Shown: positions 1-7,825, counted from the stretch's first letter. The stretch is 64,000 nt of DNA from Gordonia sp. ABSL11-1 (GCF_030315685.1 NZ_JASXSI010000003.1:248001-312000); one strand, 5' to 3'. Notes: generated from the letters alone by a model not told the origin. Made by a program: numbers and translations.

Positions 1-515
1 GCGACCGGGGTGGAGACGAGACGTAGTGCGGGGTTCACATCACGCGTCACGCCACCGGCCGCCACCAGCACCAGCCGCTCGGCGAACCGCGGGAACTGAT
101 AGCAGAACTGCATGGCCACGCCACCGCCGAGGGAGTGCCCGACGACGGTCACCTTCGAATGTCCGAGAACCACCAGCAGATCGCGCATTCCGTTGGCGAA
201 GGCCGGGACCGAGTAGTCGGCGCGGGGCTTGTCCGACAGACCGTGACCCAGCAGATCGGGCGCGATGACCGTGTAGTGCTGCGCCAGCGTGGGGATCACC
301 TCGTCCCAGGTGGACGAGTTGTCGCCGATGCCGTGGATAAGGAGCAGTGCGGGTCCGCTCCCGGCGATGCGGTAGGCCCGACGGTAGCCGTGGATGGTGT
401 GATACTCGATGCGGACGTCGGTGTCGACGACCGGACGCAGCGCTGGGGCCTTCGGCGACGTCGCACGCGGCCGTCCGCGGGCGCCCCCGGTGGGCGGGTG
501 GGTGGTTCCGGACAC
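1..515 (-). CDS. alpha/beta hydrolase, C-terminus beyond the window edge
   Basis: The reverse strand reads an alpha/beta hydrolase fold enzyme running off the left edge. Visible are the oxyanion-hole segment LLLIHGIGD (about residue 53), the stretch APDLLGHG, and the nucleophile elbow GHSLGG whose serine would be catalytic. The acid and histidine of the triad lie in the missing part. I chose the GTG at 513-515 because GAGGAG precedes it by 6 bases; about 171 codons are visible. It runs divergently from the DedA gene. The substrate cannot be told; hydrolases of this type in actinobacteria include esterases, epoxide hydrolases and C-C hydrolases. The family call is firm. Confidence 0.85.
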   Translation of the reverse strand, partial: MSGTTHPPTGGARGRPRATSPKAPALRPVVDTDVRIEYHTIHGYRRAYRIAGSGPALLLIHGIGDNSSTWDEVIPTLAQHYTVIAPDLLGHGLSDKPRADYSVPAFANGMRDLLVVLGHSKVTVVGHSLGGGVAMQFCYQFPRFAERLVLVAAGGVTRDVNPALRLVSTPV

Positions 516-699
516 GGTGGCTCCTCGTGGATCACGTCTCAAGTACGCGCTCGTCTCGCGGTGCTGCCGCGGCGGCGTCCTGACCCCGAGTAAACCCTAC
601 GTTGGCACATTCTGCCCAGGATGTTGCATCGAGTTAACGTCGGTTGAACGCTGGTGCGCCGTCTGCCGTCGCAGCGGTCGGGTGGGGTGCCTGCCTGAC

Positions 700-705
700 T
701 AGGCT
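700..705 (+). promoter_or_regulatory. -10 element (TAGGCT) of a leaderless DedA transcript
   Basis: TAGGCT fits the actinobacterial TANNNT -10 pattern and ends 7 bases before the ATG at 713, the spacing expected if transcription starts at the start codon. No Shine-Dalgarno sequence precedes the gene. Confidence 0.45.
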
Positions 706-712
706 GGACATG

Positions 713-1342
713 ATGAATCCGTTCGATGTCGACAGCTTCCTGGCCACCGGTGGGCTGATCGGTCTCTGTGTCCTGATCTTCGTCGAGACCGGGCTGCTGA
801 TCGGCTTCGTCTTTCCCGGGGACTCGGTTTTGTTCACCGCGGGTGTGCTTGCCGCGCAACCGGATCCGTTTGCACCGTGGTGGCTGCTGTGCCTCACGGT
901 CCCGGCCGCGGCGATCATCGGCGATCAGTTGGGTTACGTCATCGGCCGACGTCTGGGCTCGGGTGTCGTCGAGGGGCGGGTGATGCGGATGATCGGCCCG
1001 GAGCCCCTGGAGAAGACACATCGGTATTTCGAGCGCTTCGGCGCCGTGACCGTGTTCTTCGCCCGGTTCATCGGGATCGTGCGGACCCTGACGCCCGTCG
1101 TCGCCGGCTTCACCGGCATGTCCTATCGGGTGTTCACGCTGTTCAGCGTGCTCGGCAGCATCGCCTGGGCGGCAGGCCTGATCATGCTCGGGTACTGGCT
1201 CGGTCAGGTGGCGATCATCCGCGATCATCTCGAGCTGTTCATCATCGCGTCGGTGTTGACGGTCGTGGTCCCCACCGCGATCCACTTCGGGCGCCGGTGG
1301 CGTGCGTCGCGGAAGGTCCCCGACGACGACCCGGCTGCGTGA
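713..1342 (+). CDS. DedA family membrane protein
   Basis: A protein of about 209 residues of the DedA/SNARE-associated (VTT) family, integral to the cytoplasmic membrane. The N-terminal half has hydrophobic segments around LIGLCVLIFVETGLLIGF; the motifs FPGDSVLF, GDQLGYVIGRRLG and FxARFIGIVRTLTPVVAG are the conserved family signatures, including the F/YxRF...R segment. Two further helices lie near the C-terminus. Members are linked to undecaprenyl-phosphate or phospholipid flipping and to membrane homeostasis; the exact role here is unknown. Two ATGs, at 710 and 713, are possible; 713 fits a leaderless transcript from the TAGGCT element. Confidence 0.88.
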   Translation: MNPFDVDSFLATGGLIGLCVLIFVETGLLIGFVFPGDSVLFTAGVLAAQPDPFAPWWLLCLTVPAAAIIGDQLGYVIGRRLGSGVVEGRVMRMIGPEPLEKTHRYFERFGAVTVFFARFIGIVRTLTPVVAGFTGMSYRVFTLFSVLGSIAWAAGLIMLGYWLGQVAIIRDHLELFIIASVLTVVVPTAIHFGRRWRASRKVPDDDPAA

Positions 1343-1432
1343 CGCGGCCGGTGTCGGCGGGACCGGTGATCAGATGACGGTGAACGTATCGCTGACCGTG
1401 ACGTTCCACGTCATCTGCGTGCGATCTGCGAG

Positions 1433-1831
1433 CTACTGGTAAAACGGTTCGTCGCGGTCGGCGGATGCCGCCGAGAAGTCGTCGGCGATCGTCGCGGCGA
1501 GCTCGGCGAACGCCCGGCGGGTGTTCTTGCCGACCAGTTCGAGGTCGACGTCGGCGCCCTCGGAGAGGTGATCGTCGAACGGGATCTTGTGCACGGCGCG
1601 GCATCGGGTGAGGAAGTGCTGGCCGAGTTGATCGGTGTCGATCGTCGACGCTCCCGGCCGTGACGAGCTGAGGACGACGACCGCCCGCGACACCAGGTGT
1701 CCGTAGCCGTGGGCCTCGAGCCAGTCGAGTGTCGCGCCCGCACTGCGCGCGCCGTCCATCGCCGGTGAACTGACCAGGATGATCGCGTTCGCCATGTCGA
1801 GGACACCGTTCATCGCGGAGTGGCTCAGACC
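1433..1831 (-). pseudogene. 3' part of an EspI-like ESX ATPase gene, separated by the integrated element
   Basis: This frame encodes the C-terminal 132 codons of the EspI-like ATPase whose N-terminal part is at 11316-12422. It starts at LSHSAMNGVLDMANAIILVSS, the segment that follows the DCGTG motif in EspI/ParA-type proteins, and continues with ATLDWLEAHGYG and the C-terminal helix region, ending in TAG at 1433-1435. The element's left end supplies an in-frame ATG at 1832-1834, so the fragment could in principle be translated as a 133-residue peptide, though no ribosome binding site precedes that ATG. As it stands the gene is disrupted; excision would restore it. Confidence 0.85.
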
Positions 1832-1845
1832 CATATAACATCGTC
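1820..1845. other. attL: left junction of the integrated element
   Basis: Host sequence CTCAGA meets element sequence CATATAAC at the dinucleotide CC (1830-1831). The position was deduced from where the EspI-like reading frame stops and resumes: joining this CC to the CC at 11314-11315 gives an uninterrupted DCGTGLSHSA coding sequence. A two-base shared core is typical of large serine integrases, which leave very short direct repeats. Confidence 0.7.
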
Positions 1846-1851
1846 AACCGC

Positions 1852-1857
1852 TATGAT
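1852..1857 (+). promoter_or_regulatory. -10 element (TATGAT) of the integrase gene
   Basis: TATGAT ends 6 bases before the integrase ATG at 1864 and no Shine-Dalgarno sequence is present, pointing to leaderless transcription. In the integrated form the -35 position is filled by host bases (AGACCC, 1827-1832 region). In the deduced attP it would be TTGCCC, with a 19-base spacer. Confidence 0.5.
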
Positions 1858-1863
1858 CCTGGC

Positions 1864-3225
1864 ATGACCACCGCACGACGCCGCGCCGCGATCTACACCC
1901 GGATCTCTCTGGACCGAACGGGGGAGGCCCTCGGGGTTGCCCGCCAGGAGGAGGACGCCAAGGCCATTCTGGCCGAGCGCGGTTGGACCCTGGCCGGGGT
2001 CTGGAGCGATAACTCCATCTCGGCGTCGGACGCGCGCAAGGTCCGGCCGGGATATGACGCGCTGGTCAAGGCCTACGACGCCGGAGCGTTCGACGCGCTG
2101 GTCTGCTACGACCTGGACCGGCTCACGCGCCAGCCGCGGCAACTGGAGGACTGGATCGACGCGGCCGAGGCCTCCGGCCTGGCGCTGGTGACCACGAACG
2201 GGGAGGCCGACCTCACCACCGACGCGGGCAGGTTGTTCGCGCGGATCAAGGCCGCGGTGGCGCGCGCCGAGGTGGAGCGCAAGTCCGCACGCCAGAAACG
2301 CGCCGAGGCCCAGCGCGCGGCGTCGGGTAAGGCCCCGGTCAAGGGTCACCGGCTCACCGGGTACGCGCACGGTGGCGCGGTCATCCCCGAGGAGGCCAAG
2401 GTGGTCCGCCGGATCTTCGCTGAGTTCCTGGCCGGTGGCGCGGTCCACGGGATCGCCAAGCGGCTGGAGGCCGATGGGGTGCCGACCCGGTCCGGTCGTC
2501 GGTGGCACCCGGCCACCGTCAAGACCATCCTCACCAACCCGCGTTACGTCGGCCGGGTGGTCCACAACGGTGAGGTCCTGGCCGGTGTCGTCGGCCAGTG
2601 GGAGCCGATCATCGACGGGGCCGATTTCGACCTGGTCCAGGCCACGTTTGCCGCGCCGGAGCGCAAGGCCCGCGCGGTGAGCACGGCGCGGAAACACCTC
2701 GGGTCCGGGCTCTACCGTTGCGATGAGTGCCGAGGCCCGATGAAGCTGGCCGGAGGACGGTCCTACCAGTGCCACGGCCACGTGTCTCGGGTCGCTCACG
2801 TCGCGGACGGCCTGGTCCGGGAGGTCGTGGCCGAGCGGCTCCGCCAGGCCGACGCGGCCGAACTCCTGGCCCCGGCCCAGGCCGACATGGCCCCGCTGGT
2901 GGCCGAGGCCGAGCGGCTCCGGGCACGGATCGCGGTGGTGGATGAGGAGTACCTGGCCGATGAGATCGACGCGCGGCTCCACCGGACCAAGGTGGAGCGG
3001 CTCCGGGTCCAGCTCACAGAGGTGGAGCAGCAGCTCGGGAGCCAGCGCAACGGCTCGGCGTTGGGGTCGGTGCTGGGTACCGAGGACCCGGCCGCGGCGT
3101 TCCTGGCCGCCGACCTCATGGCCCAGCGCGCGGTGGTTGACGCGCTGGCCGAGATCCGGCTCTGCCGAGGTGTCCGAGGCCGCAACAGGTTTGACCCGTC
3201 CACCGTGGTCATCGACTGGCGATAG
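1864..3225 (+). CDS. int: large serine recombinase (integrase)
   Basis: A 453-residue site-specific integrase. The N-terminal resolvase domain (about 1-145) has the nucleophile serine in AAIYTRISLD (Ser15) and the segments ALVCYDLDRLTRQP and ARAEVERKSARQKRA, which carry the usual catalytic arginines and helix E. The recombinase domain (about 155-265) contains GYAH, AVHGIAKRLEADGVPTRSGRRWHPATVKTILTNPRYVG split over conserved blocks. A zinc-ribbon follows (CDEC near 282, then CHGH), then a coiled-coil region (about 340-400) needed for attP x attB control. The C-terminus ...VVIDWR resembles phiRv1 integrase. It lies directly inside attL, pointing inward, as in related elements. Directionality would need an excision factor, for which the HTH gene at the far end is the best candidate. 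Confidence 0.95.
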   Translation: MTTARRRAAIYTRISLDRTGEALGVARQEEDAKAILAERGWTLAGVWSDNSISASDARKVRPGYDALVKAYDAGAFDALVCYDLDRLTRQPRQLEDWIDAAEASGLALVTTNGEADLTTDAGRLFARIKAAVARAEVERKSARQKRAEAQRAASGKAPVKGHRLTGYAHGGAVIPEEAKVVRRIFAEFLAGGAVHGIAKRLEADGVPTRSGRRWHPATVKTILTNPRYVGRVVHNGEVLAGVVGQWEPIIDGADFDLVQATFAAPERKARAVSTARKHLGSGLYRCDECRGPMKLAGGRSYQCHGHVSRVAHVADGLVREVVAERLRQADAAELLAPAQADMAPLVAEAERLRARIAVVDEEYLADEIDARLHRTKVERLRVQLTEVEQQLGSQRNGSALGSVLGTEDPAAAFLAADLMAQRAVVDALAEIRLCRGVRGRNRFDPSTVVIDWR

Positions 3226-3358
3226 CCGACACCAGAGCGTTGGCCCTGAACGGGGCGGCGTCACCCTGGCGCAGCGTGGCCAACTTGGCGGCCTTGCGCT
3301 CCTCGGCACCCACGGCCATGATCCGGCGGCCGAGGGCCACCAGCTCACCCACGGTCAC
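3209..3358 (-). CDS. small hypothetical protein, last gene of the element's minus-strand module
   Basis: A 49-codon frame starting at the GTG (3356-3358) immediately after the TAG of the upstream gene and ending at TGA (3209-3211), overlapping the convergent integrase 3' end by 17 bases. The product begins TVGELVALGRRIMAVGAEER and is mostly helical, rich in Ala, Arg and Lys. Codon third positions are strongly G/C, like its neighbours. Its KAAKLATL segment resembles SAAKLAAL in the preceding protein. No function is recognised. Stop-start adjacency suggests translational coupling. Confidence 0.5.
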   Translation of the reverse strand: MTVGELVALGRRIMAVGAEERKAAKLATLRQGDAAPFRANALVSAIASR

Positions 3359-3850
3359 CTACGCCACCGGCCGCGTGATCCCGGCCGCGCACGACGGGCA
3401 CGGGACGCCGGGGCGGATCTCATGCTTGGCCCGCGCGTACCCGACCGTTACGACCTTGCGCGACGGGGTCCGGCCGGTGGGGACGTGTCCGGCGTCGGCC
3501 GCCGAGGACCCCGACGCCGCGGAGCTGGAGCCCGAACGCGTCGGCGCGTCACGGCCACCCTGGCGGTCTCCCGACGCCGCCGGTGCGGTCCGGGCCGCTC
3601 CCGAGGTCGCGCGGCGTTCCTGGCGTTGGGTGCGGGACTCACCGCGTTCCTTGTGCAGCGCGGCCAGCTTGGCGGCCGACGCCGCGGCGCGGTCCACGCC
3701 GACCTGACCGCCGTCCCGGAACCCTGAGACGTGGACGTTGACCAGGTCCACGTCCCCGATGATCGGAATGTCTCGGACACCGGCGCGCACGCGTGCGCCG
3801 TTGCCCTCCGAGGTCATCTCCCCGTCAAAGTGTCCGCCGAGGAATCCCAT
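3359..3850 (-). CDS. hypothetical phage protein with C-terminal CxxC
   Basis: A 163-residue protein downstream of the capsid gene in the same direction. GGGAG lies 7 bases before the ATG. The N-terminal half (MGFLGGHFDGEM...IPIIGDVDLVNVHVSGFRDGG) looks folded; residues about 55-115 are a low-complexity Arg/Ser/Ala region; the C-terminus has PCPSCAAGI, a possible half zinc site. A strong hairpin separates it from the capsid gene, so its expression may be reduced or separate. No family was recognised. Its position after the capsid suggests a structural or assembly accessory role, which is inference. Confidence 0.65.
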   Translation of the reverse strand: MGFLGGHFDGEMTSEGNGARVRAGVRDIPIIGDVDLVNVHVSGFRDGGQVGVDRAAASAAKLAALHKERGESRTQRQERRATSGAARTAPAASGDRQGGRDAPTRSGSSSAASGSSAADAGHVPTGRTPSRKVVTVGYARAKHEIRPGVPCPSCAAGITRPVA

Positions 3851-3884
3851 GTGAATCTCCCTGTGTCAGTGAGCTATTGACCAG

Positions 3885-3921
3885 ACCGGCGGCCTCGGGA
3901 GAGGAGTCCGAGGCCGCCGGT
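3885..3921 (-). terminator. 14-bp stem hairpin after the capsid gene
   Basis: ACCGGCGGCCTCGG (3885-3898) and CCGAGGCCGCCGGT (3908-3921) form a perfect 14-bp stem with a 9-base loop. It sits between the capsid stop codon and the ATG of the next gene in the same direction, so it may act as a terminator, an attenuator or an RNA-processing site. No strong U-run follows. Confidence 0.65.
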
Positions 3922-3944
3922 GGTGTGCGGTTGTGCGGTGGGAC

Positions 3945-5870
3945 TTACGCGGCCTGGGTGGCCACCTTCACCACCGCGCTCGGCTGATAGACCGAGACAC
4001 CGAACCGACCTTCGACGCGGAGCTGCACCTGGTTCCGGGCGAACAATTCACCTGACTCGGTGGACCATTCCACGTCGATCCCGCCGACCGTATCGACGCT
4101 CACCGCGTTCGGGTCGAGCACCAGCGCGGTCTTGGCGGGGAGCGCCGTCGAGAGGACCGCGCGGAGTCCCCAGATACGCCGCTCACCCTGGTCCAACGGA
4201 ACCCCGCGGTAGGACAGGGCCGCGTCGGTGGTGGCCAGCAACTCCAAGGCCTCCCAGTCGTCCGGGCGGATCACCAGGACGCTCGGCGCGTAGCCCAAGG
4301 CCTCCTGTGCGGTGATCGCCTTGCGGACCGAGGTCAGCACGTTGGTGGCGAACGCCTGGACCTGAATTCCCGAAGTGTTGAGGAGGCCCGTCTGGTTTGC
4401 GCCGGTGCCGGTGCCGTTCAACACCTGCGCCTGGACCGCGACATCCAGGCCGTACAACATCTCGTCGGTCACGAACTTGACCAACTGGCCCGCGTCGGCA
4501 AGCACAAACTTGTCAATCGGCTCACTCAGGTGGGCGATGACGCTGACCGTGTTGTCGATGGTCTGGGTCCCCATCGCGCTGACAGGCTTCTCGTCGCCCT
4601 CGGCCACCGCGGCGGCGGCCAGAGCGCGCGACGCCTGGCGAATGAACCGGTACGTCGGCGCGGTCCGGCGCTCGGTCGGGACCACGTCGAGAATCGACAC
4701 CGCCGGTCGTCCGGTGGCGATGACACCGGGCATGACTGGGATGTCGGTGACCACCTGGCCGGAGCTGGTGAGGGCCTTGGTGCCGACGCCACCGTCGTGG
4801 AGCGCGGTCTGGCCGGTCATCTTGGCGGTGATCGCCTGGGCGGCGGCCTTGCGGCCGGAGCCGAGCGGGAGGTACTTGGTGGTTTCCACGGTGGGGATCT
4901 CCTTGTGGGACTTGGTCTTACGTGTCTTGGTGTGGATGCCGACGCCGGTGGCGTCGAATGTCTGGAATCCGGTGGCGGTCTCCTGGTCGTCACCGAACTT
5001 GGCTCGGAACTCGTCGCCGGAGCACTTGCCGCCCATAACGTCATGGGCGAACTGGAGACCCCAGCGCTGCGACGGGGTCATGTCGCCCCACTTCTCGACT
5101 TCCGACTTCCAGCCGTGCGCGGCGCGGAGCGCCTTGGCGACCTGACCGGCCTCCTCTGGACTCAGGTCACGGCCCTCATCCTCGGCCGCGGAGATGAGCG
5201 CCTGGGCCTCCTCGGTCGCCCGCTCCAGCAGCGCCAGGAAACGGTCCCCGAGCGACTGATCGGTGTCGTCGGCCGGGTCCGTCTCGTTGTCGTCCTCGGT
5301 CTCGTCGGCCGCCACGAACTCCGAGGCCTTCCCGCTGACCGCGGCGAGCGCCTTCCGTGCGATGACGATGACGGACTTGTCCTCGGCATTGTCGCCGGAC
5401 TTGGACGCGGTAATCACCGCACGGTCGTTGGCAGGACGGAGGACCAGGGACACCTCCATGAGGTCGAGATCCCGGAGTTCCTGGACACCGTCCGAGGCCT
5501 TCACCGCGTCACGGGTGGCATACCCGATGGACAACGTGGTGATCCGCCGAGCCTTCACGGCCTTGTACGCGGCGGCTCCCTCGGGTGTGTCGGTATCGAG
5601 CGCGGCGTGGATCTCCAGTCCCTCGTCCGTCTCACGGGCTGACTTGATCTCCCCGACGAACGCCTTCGGATCGGTAGCCCGGTGCATCCACAGAATCGGG
5701 GTCACCTGCCCTCCCGACGCCATGGCGTCGAGACTCTTGGCGAACGCTCCCGGCATGACTCGGTCGCCTTGGATGTCGGTATTCCCGAACGTGGACGCGT
5801 ACCCGATGAACTCACCCTCGGCCAGTCCAGAGGTCTTGATCCCGGCAAGCGGGACTTGCTTATGCTTCAC
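3945..5870 (-). CDS. fused HK97-type prohead protease and major capsid protein
   Basis: A 641-residue protein. Residues 1 to about 170 are a peptidase S78 (HK97 prohead protease) domain: GYASTFGNTDIQGDRVMPGAF, the catalytic His63 in LWMHRATDPKAFVGE, Ser114 in TLSIGYATR, and the conserved block LMEVSLVLRPANDRA. Residues about 175-300 form an acidic, helical linker comparable to the HK97 delta/scaffold domain. From about 330 onward is a phage capsid fold: VPTERRTAPTYRFIRQ, EKPVSAMGTQTIDNTV, NGTGTGANQTGLLN, GYAPSVLVIRPDDWE and a C-terminal beta-rich part. Most phages encode protease and capsid separately; the fusion implies self-cleavage during maturation. The start is the GTG at 5868-5870, preceded at 8 bases by AGGAGG. 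Confidence 0.93.
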   Translation of the reverse strand: MKHKQVPLAGIKTSGLAEGEFIGYASTFGNTDIQGDRVMPGAFAKSLDAMASGGQVTPILWMHRATDPKAFVGEIKSARETDEGLEIHAALDTDTPEGAAAYKAVKARRITTLSIGYATRDAVKASDGVQELRDLDLMEVSLVLRPANDRAVITASKSGDNAEDKSVIVIARKALAAVSGKASEFVAADETEDDNETDPADDTDQSLGDRFLALLERATEEAQALISAAEDEGRDLSPEEAGQVAKALRAAHGWKSEVEKWGDMTPSQRWGLQFAHDVMGGKCSGDEFRAKFGDDQETATGFQTFDATGVGIHTKTRKTKSHKEIPTVETTKYLPLGSGRKAAAQAITAKMTGQTALHDGGVGTKALTSSGQVVTDIPVMPGVIATGRPAVSILDVVPTERRTAPTYRFIRQASRALAAAAVAEGDEKPVSAMGTQTIDNTVSVIAHLSEPIDKFVLADAGQLVKFVTDEMLYGLDVAVQAQVLNGTGTGANQTGLLNTSGIQVQAFATNVLTSVRKAITAQEALGYAPSVLVIRPDDWEALELLATTDAALSYRGVPLDQGERRIWGLRAVLSTALPAKTALVLDPNAVSVDTVGGIDVEWSTESGELFARNQVQLRVEGRFGVSVYQPSAVVKVATQAA

Positions 5871-6030
5871 TGAAAGTGCCTCCTAGACACTGGAATTGGA
5901 GTAACTCAACAACGCCGATCTACGCCCACTGGGCGGATGTGCGTCGGATCTCGCTGGCGGGTGTCTGGCGGGGTCTCGCTGAGACCTGGCCGACGCGCTG
6001 GCCGCGTGCTCCGGCGACAACGATACCCGG

Positions 6031-6297
6031 TCAATCGCCAGTCAGGACGTATCCCGACACGCGGAGCAGACCGGCGACGCTCACCACCGAGGAGTGGATG
6101 TCCTCGCGGCCGTCCACGCGTCCGTCCGGCCTGGTGATGACCACCTGGGCGGTTCGGTGTGGCGCAGTCGGCCAGCGGGTGATCTGGATGTGGGTCCCGT
6201 CGTCGGCGCGGAAGTCATGATGATCGTGGACTCCGACGCCGCGCACGCGGTGCGATGTCGTGCCAACGGCGCGGACGGGTGTGAGGGAGGTGTTCAC
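6031..6297 (-). CDS. hypothetical protein of the element
   Basis: An 88-residue protein starting at a GTG with AGGAGG 7 bases upstream; the GTG overlaps the TGA of the upstream gene (GTGA), so the two are translationally coupled. The sequence has HRVRGVGVHDHHDFR, a His/Asp-rich segment, then a probable beta-rich region (THIQITRW, TAQVVITRPDGR). No family recognised. It is followed by about 160 bases without a gene before the capsid start; that gap contains a short inverted repeat GGTCTC-GCT-GAGACC at 5972-5986. Confidence 0.65.
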   Translation of the reverse strand: MNTSLTPVRAVGTTSHRVRGVGVHDHHDFRADDGTHIQITRWPTAPHRTAQVVITRPDGRVDGREDIHSSVVSVAGLLRVSGYVLTGD

Positions 6298-6527
6298 GGT
6301 CGGTCCTCCTGCCGCTCCAAGGCCACCTGGGCCAGCTCGGCGGCGTCGTCCGGCGTGGTCACGTTGGCGCGGAACTGAGCCAAGGCCAGCGCGAGACGGC
6401 GGACCTCGTGGATGTCGTCTCCGGCGTCCTCAATGGCGTCGAGCGCGGCCGGAATATCGCCGTCCACCAGCGCGAGTATCGCTCGCGCGGCGAGGACCGA
6501 GAGGCCCTGTAGGGGTTCTGTGCTCAT
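6294..6527 (-). CDS. small helical protein of the element
   Basis: A 77-residue protein (MSTEPLQGLSVLAARAILAL...) predicted to be almost entirely alpha-helical. The ATG at 6525-6527 was preferred over an in-frame codon farther upstream because AAGGAGA precedes it by about 10 bases. It overlaps the next gene by 4 bases. The acidic, amphipathic helices (GDIPAALDAIEDAGDDIHEV) could mediate protein-protein contacts. Function unknown. Confidence 0.6.
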   Translation of the reverse strand: MSTEPLQGLSVLAARAILALVDGDIPAALDAIEDAGDDIHEVRRLALALAQFRANVTTPDDAAELAQVALERQEDRP

Positions 6528-6722
6528 GGTGAGCGGATCTCCTTGTGTGTTAACGGTTGTGGTCAACATGGGTGGGTGTTTTCGCTGGTCAGCGGGCCGG
6601 TTTTTTCACGCCGACACACCGGCGGAGTGTCCATCGGGGACGCGATCCAGCGATTGCAACCCCTACCGGGGGGGTCATGCTGGCTCCCAGGCCGCCGGAG
6701 ACGGCCCAGGACCGGCGCGGGG

Positions 6723-7478
6723 TCACCAGACCCGAGACGGGACGCCGAGCGTCGTACGGACGGGCTTGGACCCTCGCGCCCGGTTGCAATCGGAGTGACT
6801 GGCGCGCCAATTTCCCGGATCGTCGGTCAGTTCCGGGTGGGTCGCTCTGGCGTAGAAGTGGTCAAGCTCGAACGAATTGGGCTCACCACCGGGGAGCGAA
6901 TAATCTATGCCGCCACCACATAGGTGGCAATGTGCTTGCGCAGCTTCACATTTGGCGCGGAATCGGTCCCGCGCGTTGCGGTACTTGCGCCCGCTGATGT
7001 CGCCGTTCGAGGGCTTGCGTCGTCTTGTCATCGGTGTTGTCTCCTGGATCGGTTGATACTGGGCCGGATTCGCCTCCTGGCGCTCCGGGAGCGTTGTGGG
7101 GTACTCGGTGGTGGCTCTGCCTCGGGCAGTGGCTCGGCGTGCTGGTGGCGTGCCCGCTGGGCTCGGGTGATCGGGAACGGGTTGACCGTTGGTGGTGGCC
7201 AACGGACCGGCGGGCTTGCGGTGGCCGGTGAGTCCATCGGCCCATGACCAGCACGACGCGCGGGCAGGACACGCGCGACACACCACCTGGCAGAACTCCC
7301 ACCGCTCCCGCTCGTCGCGGTAACCGAGATCCTCGGCGTGCTGGTCCACGTCGAACTCCCCGACGTAATCGACACACCGAGCGCCGTGGAGGTTGGCGCT
7401 CCCGCGCAAGATCGCGGCGGCCAGTGCGATGGGGCCGCCTTCTGGCCGTTGCTGCCGACGCCTGGCGGGAGCGGTCAT
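6723..7478 (-). CDS. WhiB-like domain fused in frame to an HNH endonuclease
   Basis: One uninterrupted 251-codon frame with two modules. Residues about 18-95 resemble WhiB: Cys35 in ARCVDY, then Cys67, Cys70 and Cys76 in VVCRACPARASCWSWADG, followed by GLTGHRKPAG at the place of the WhiB glycine turn; such proteins bind a 4Fe-4S cluster and partner with sigma-A. Residues about 95-149 are a Pro/Thr/Arg-rich linker. Residues 150-251 are an HNH nuclease: CHLCGG, FELDHFYARATH, NWRASHSDCNRARGSK. An internal ATG at 7029-7031 with GGAG 9 bases upstream could give the HNH part alone, so this may be two overlapping products. The first ATG overlaps the preceding stop (ATGA). HNH proteins next to capsid genes often assist packaging; no terminase is present here. 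Confidence 0.75.
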   Translation of the reverse strand: MTAPARRRQQRPEGGPIALAAAILRGSANLHGARCVDYVGEFDVDQHAEDLGYRDERERWEFCQVVCRACPARASCWSWADGLTGHRKPAGPLATTNGQPVPDHPSPAGTPPARRATARGRATTEYPTTLPERQEANPAQYQPIQETTPMTRRRKPSNGDISGRKYRNARDRFRAKCEAAQAHCHLCGGGIDYSLPGGEPNSFELDHFYARATHPELTDDPGNWRASHSDCNRARGSKPVRTTLGVPSRVW

Positions 7479-7825
7479 CGGCCAGTGCCGTCCTCGGTGG
7501 TCTGCTCACCCATCGCGATGAGGAGATCTCCCAGGCCAGACTCCGGTGTGCGTTCGACATCGACCGGCACGACGGTGGGGAACGCATGATCTCGAAGCGC
7601 GCCGAGGAGGAACCGCGCCGACGCCTCGGCGGCCTCACGACGCGAGTACGTCCCGTCCAGCCGCAACATGACATCGAACGATCCGGGCGTGGTCTCCACG
7701 ACGCGGAGCGGTCCCTGGCGCATGGCCTCCGACGCCAGAGCGCGGAGCATGACCTGGAGGATGACCTCACGGCCGTCTTCGGGTGGGTAGGTATCCAATG
7801 CCAGAGTGGGGTTGTTGGTGCTCAC
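7475..7825 (-). CDS. hypothetical protein of the element
   Basis: A 116-residue protein starting at the GTG 7823-7825 with AGGAG about 10 bases upstream; the longer in-frame reading upstream runs through the repeat array and is unlikely to be coding. It reads STNNPTLALDTYPPEDGREV, then VILQVMLRALASEAMRQGPLR and a beta-rich part SFDVMLRLDGTYSRREAAEA. It overlaps the WhiB-HNH start by 4 bases. No function is assigned; it is the first gene after the candidate replication origin. Confidence 0.65.
   Translation of the reverse strand: MSTNNPTLALDTYPPEDGREVILQVMLRALASEAMRQGPLRVVETTPGSFDVMLRLDGTYSRREAAEASARFLLGALRDHAFPTVVPVDVERTPESGLGDLLIAMGEQTTEDGTGR

Noticed and set aside
1825..3348. Long minus-strand open frame opposite the integrase
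   Set aside because: It is the antisense shadow of the integrase gene; GC-rich DNA leaves the opposite strand open, and its Arg/Gly/Pro-rich product matches no family.
5972..5986. Inverted repeat GGTCTC-GCT-GAGACC before the capsid gene
   Set aside because: Six-base arms are short for GC-rich DNA, and there is no associated U-run or second copy, so I did not call it a terminator or operator.
6589..6810. 73-codon minus-strand frame between the 77-residue gene and the WhiB-HNH gene
   Set aside because: It overlaps the HNH coding end by about 90 bases, has no ribosome binding site and an Arg-rich shadow-like composition; the gap of about 195 bases seems non-coding.
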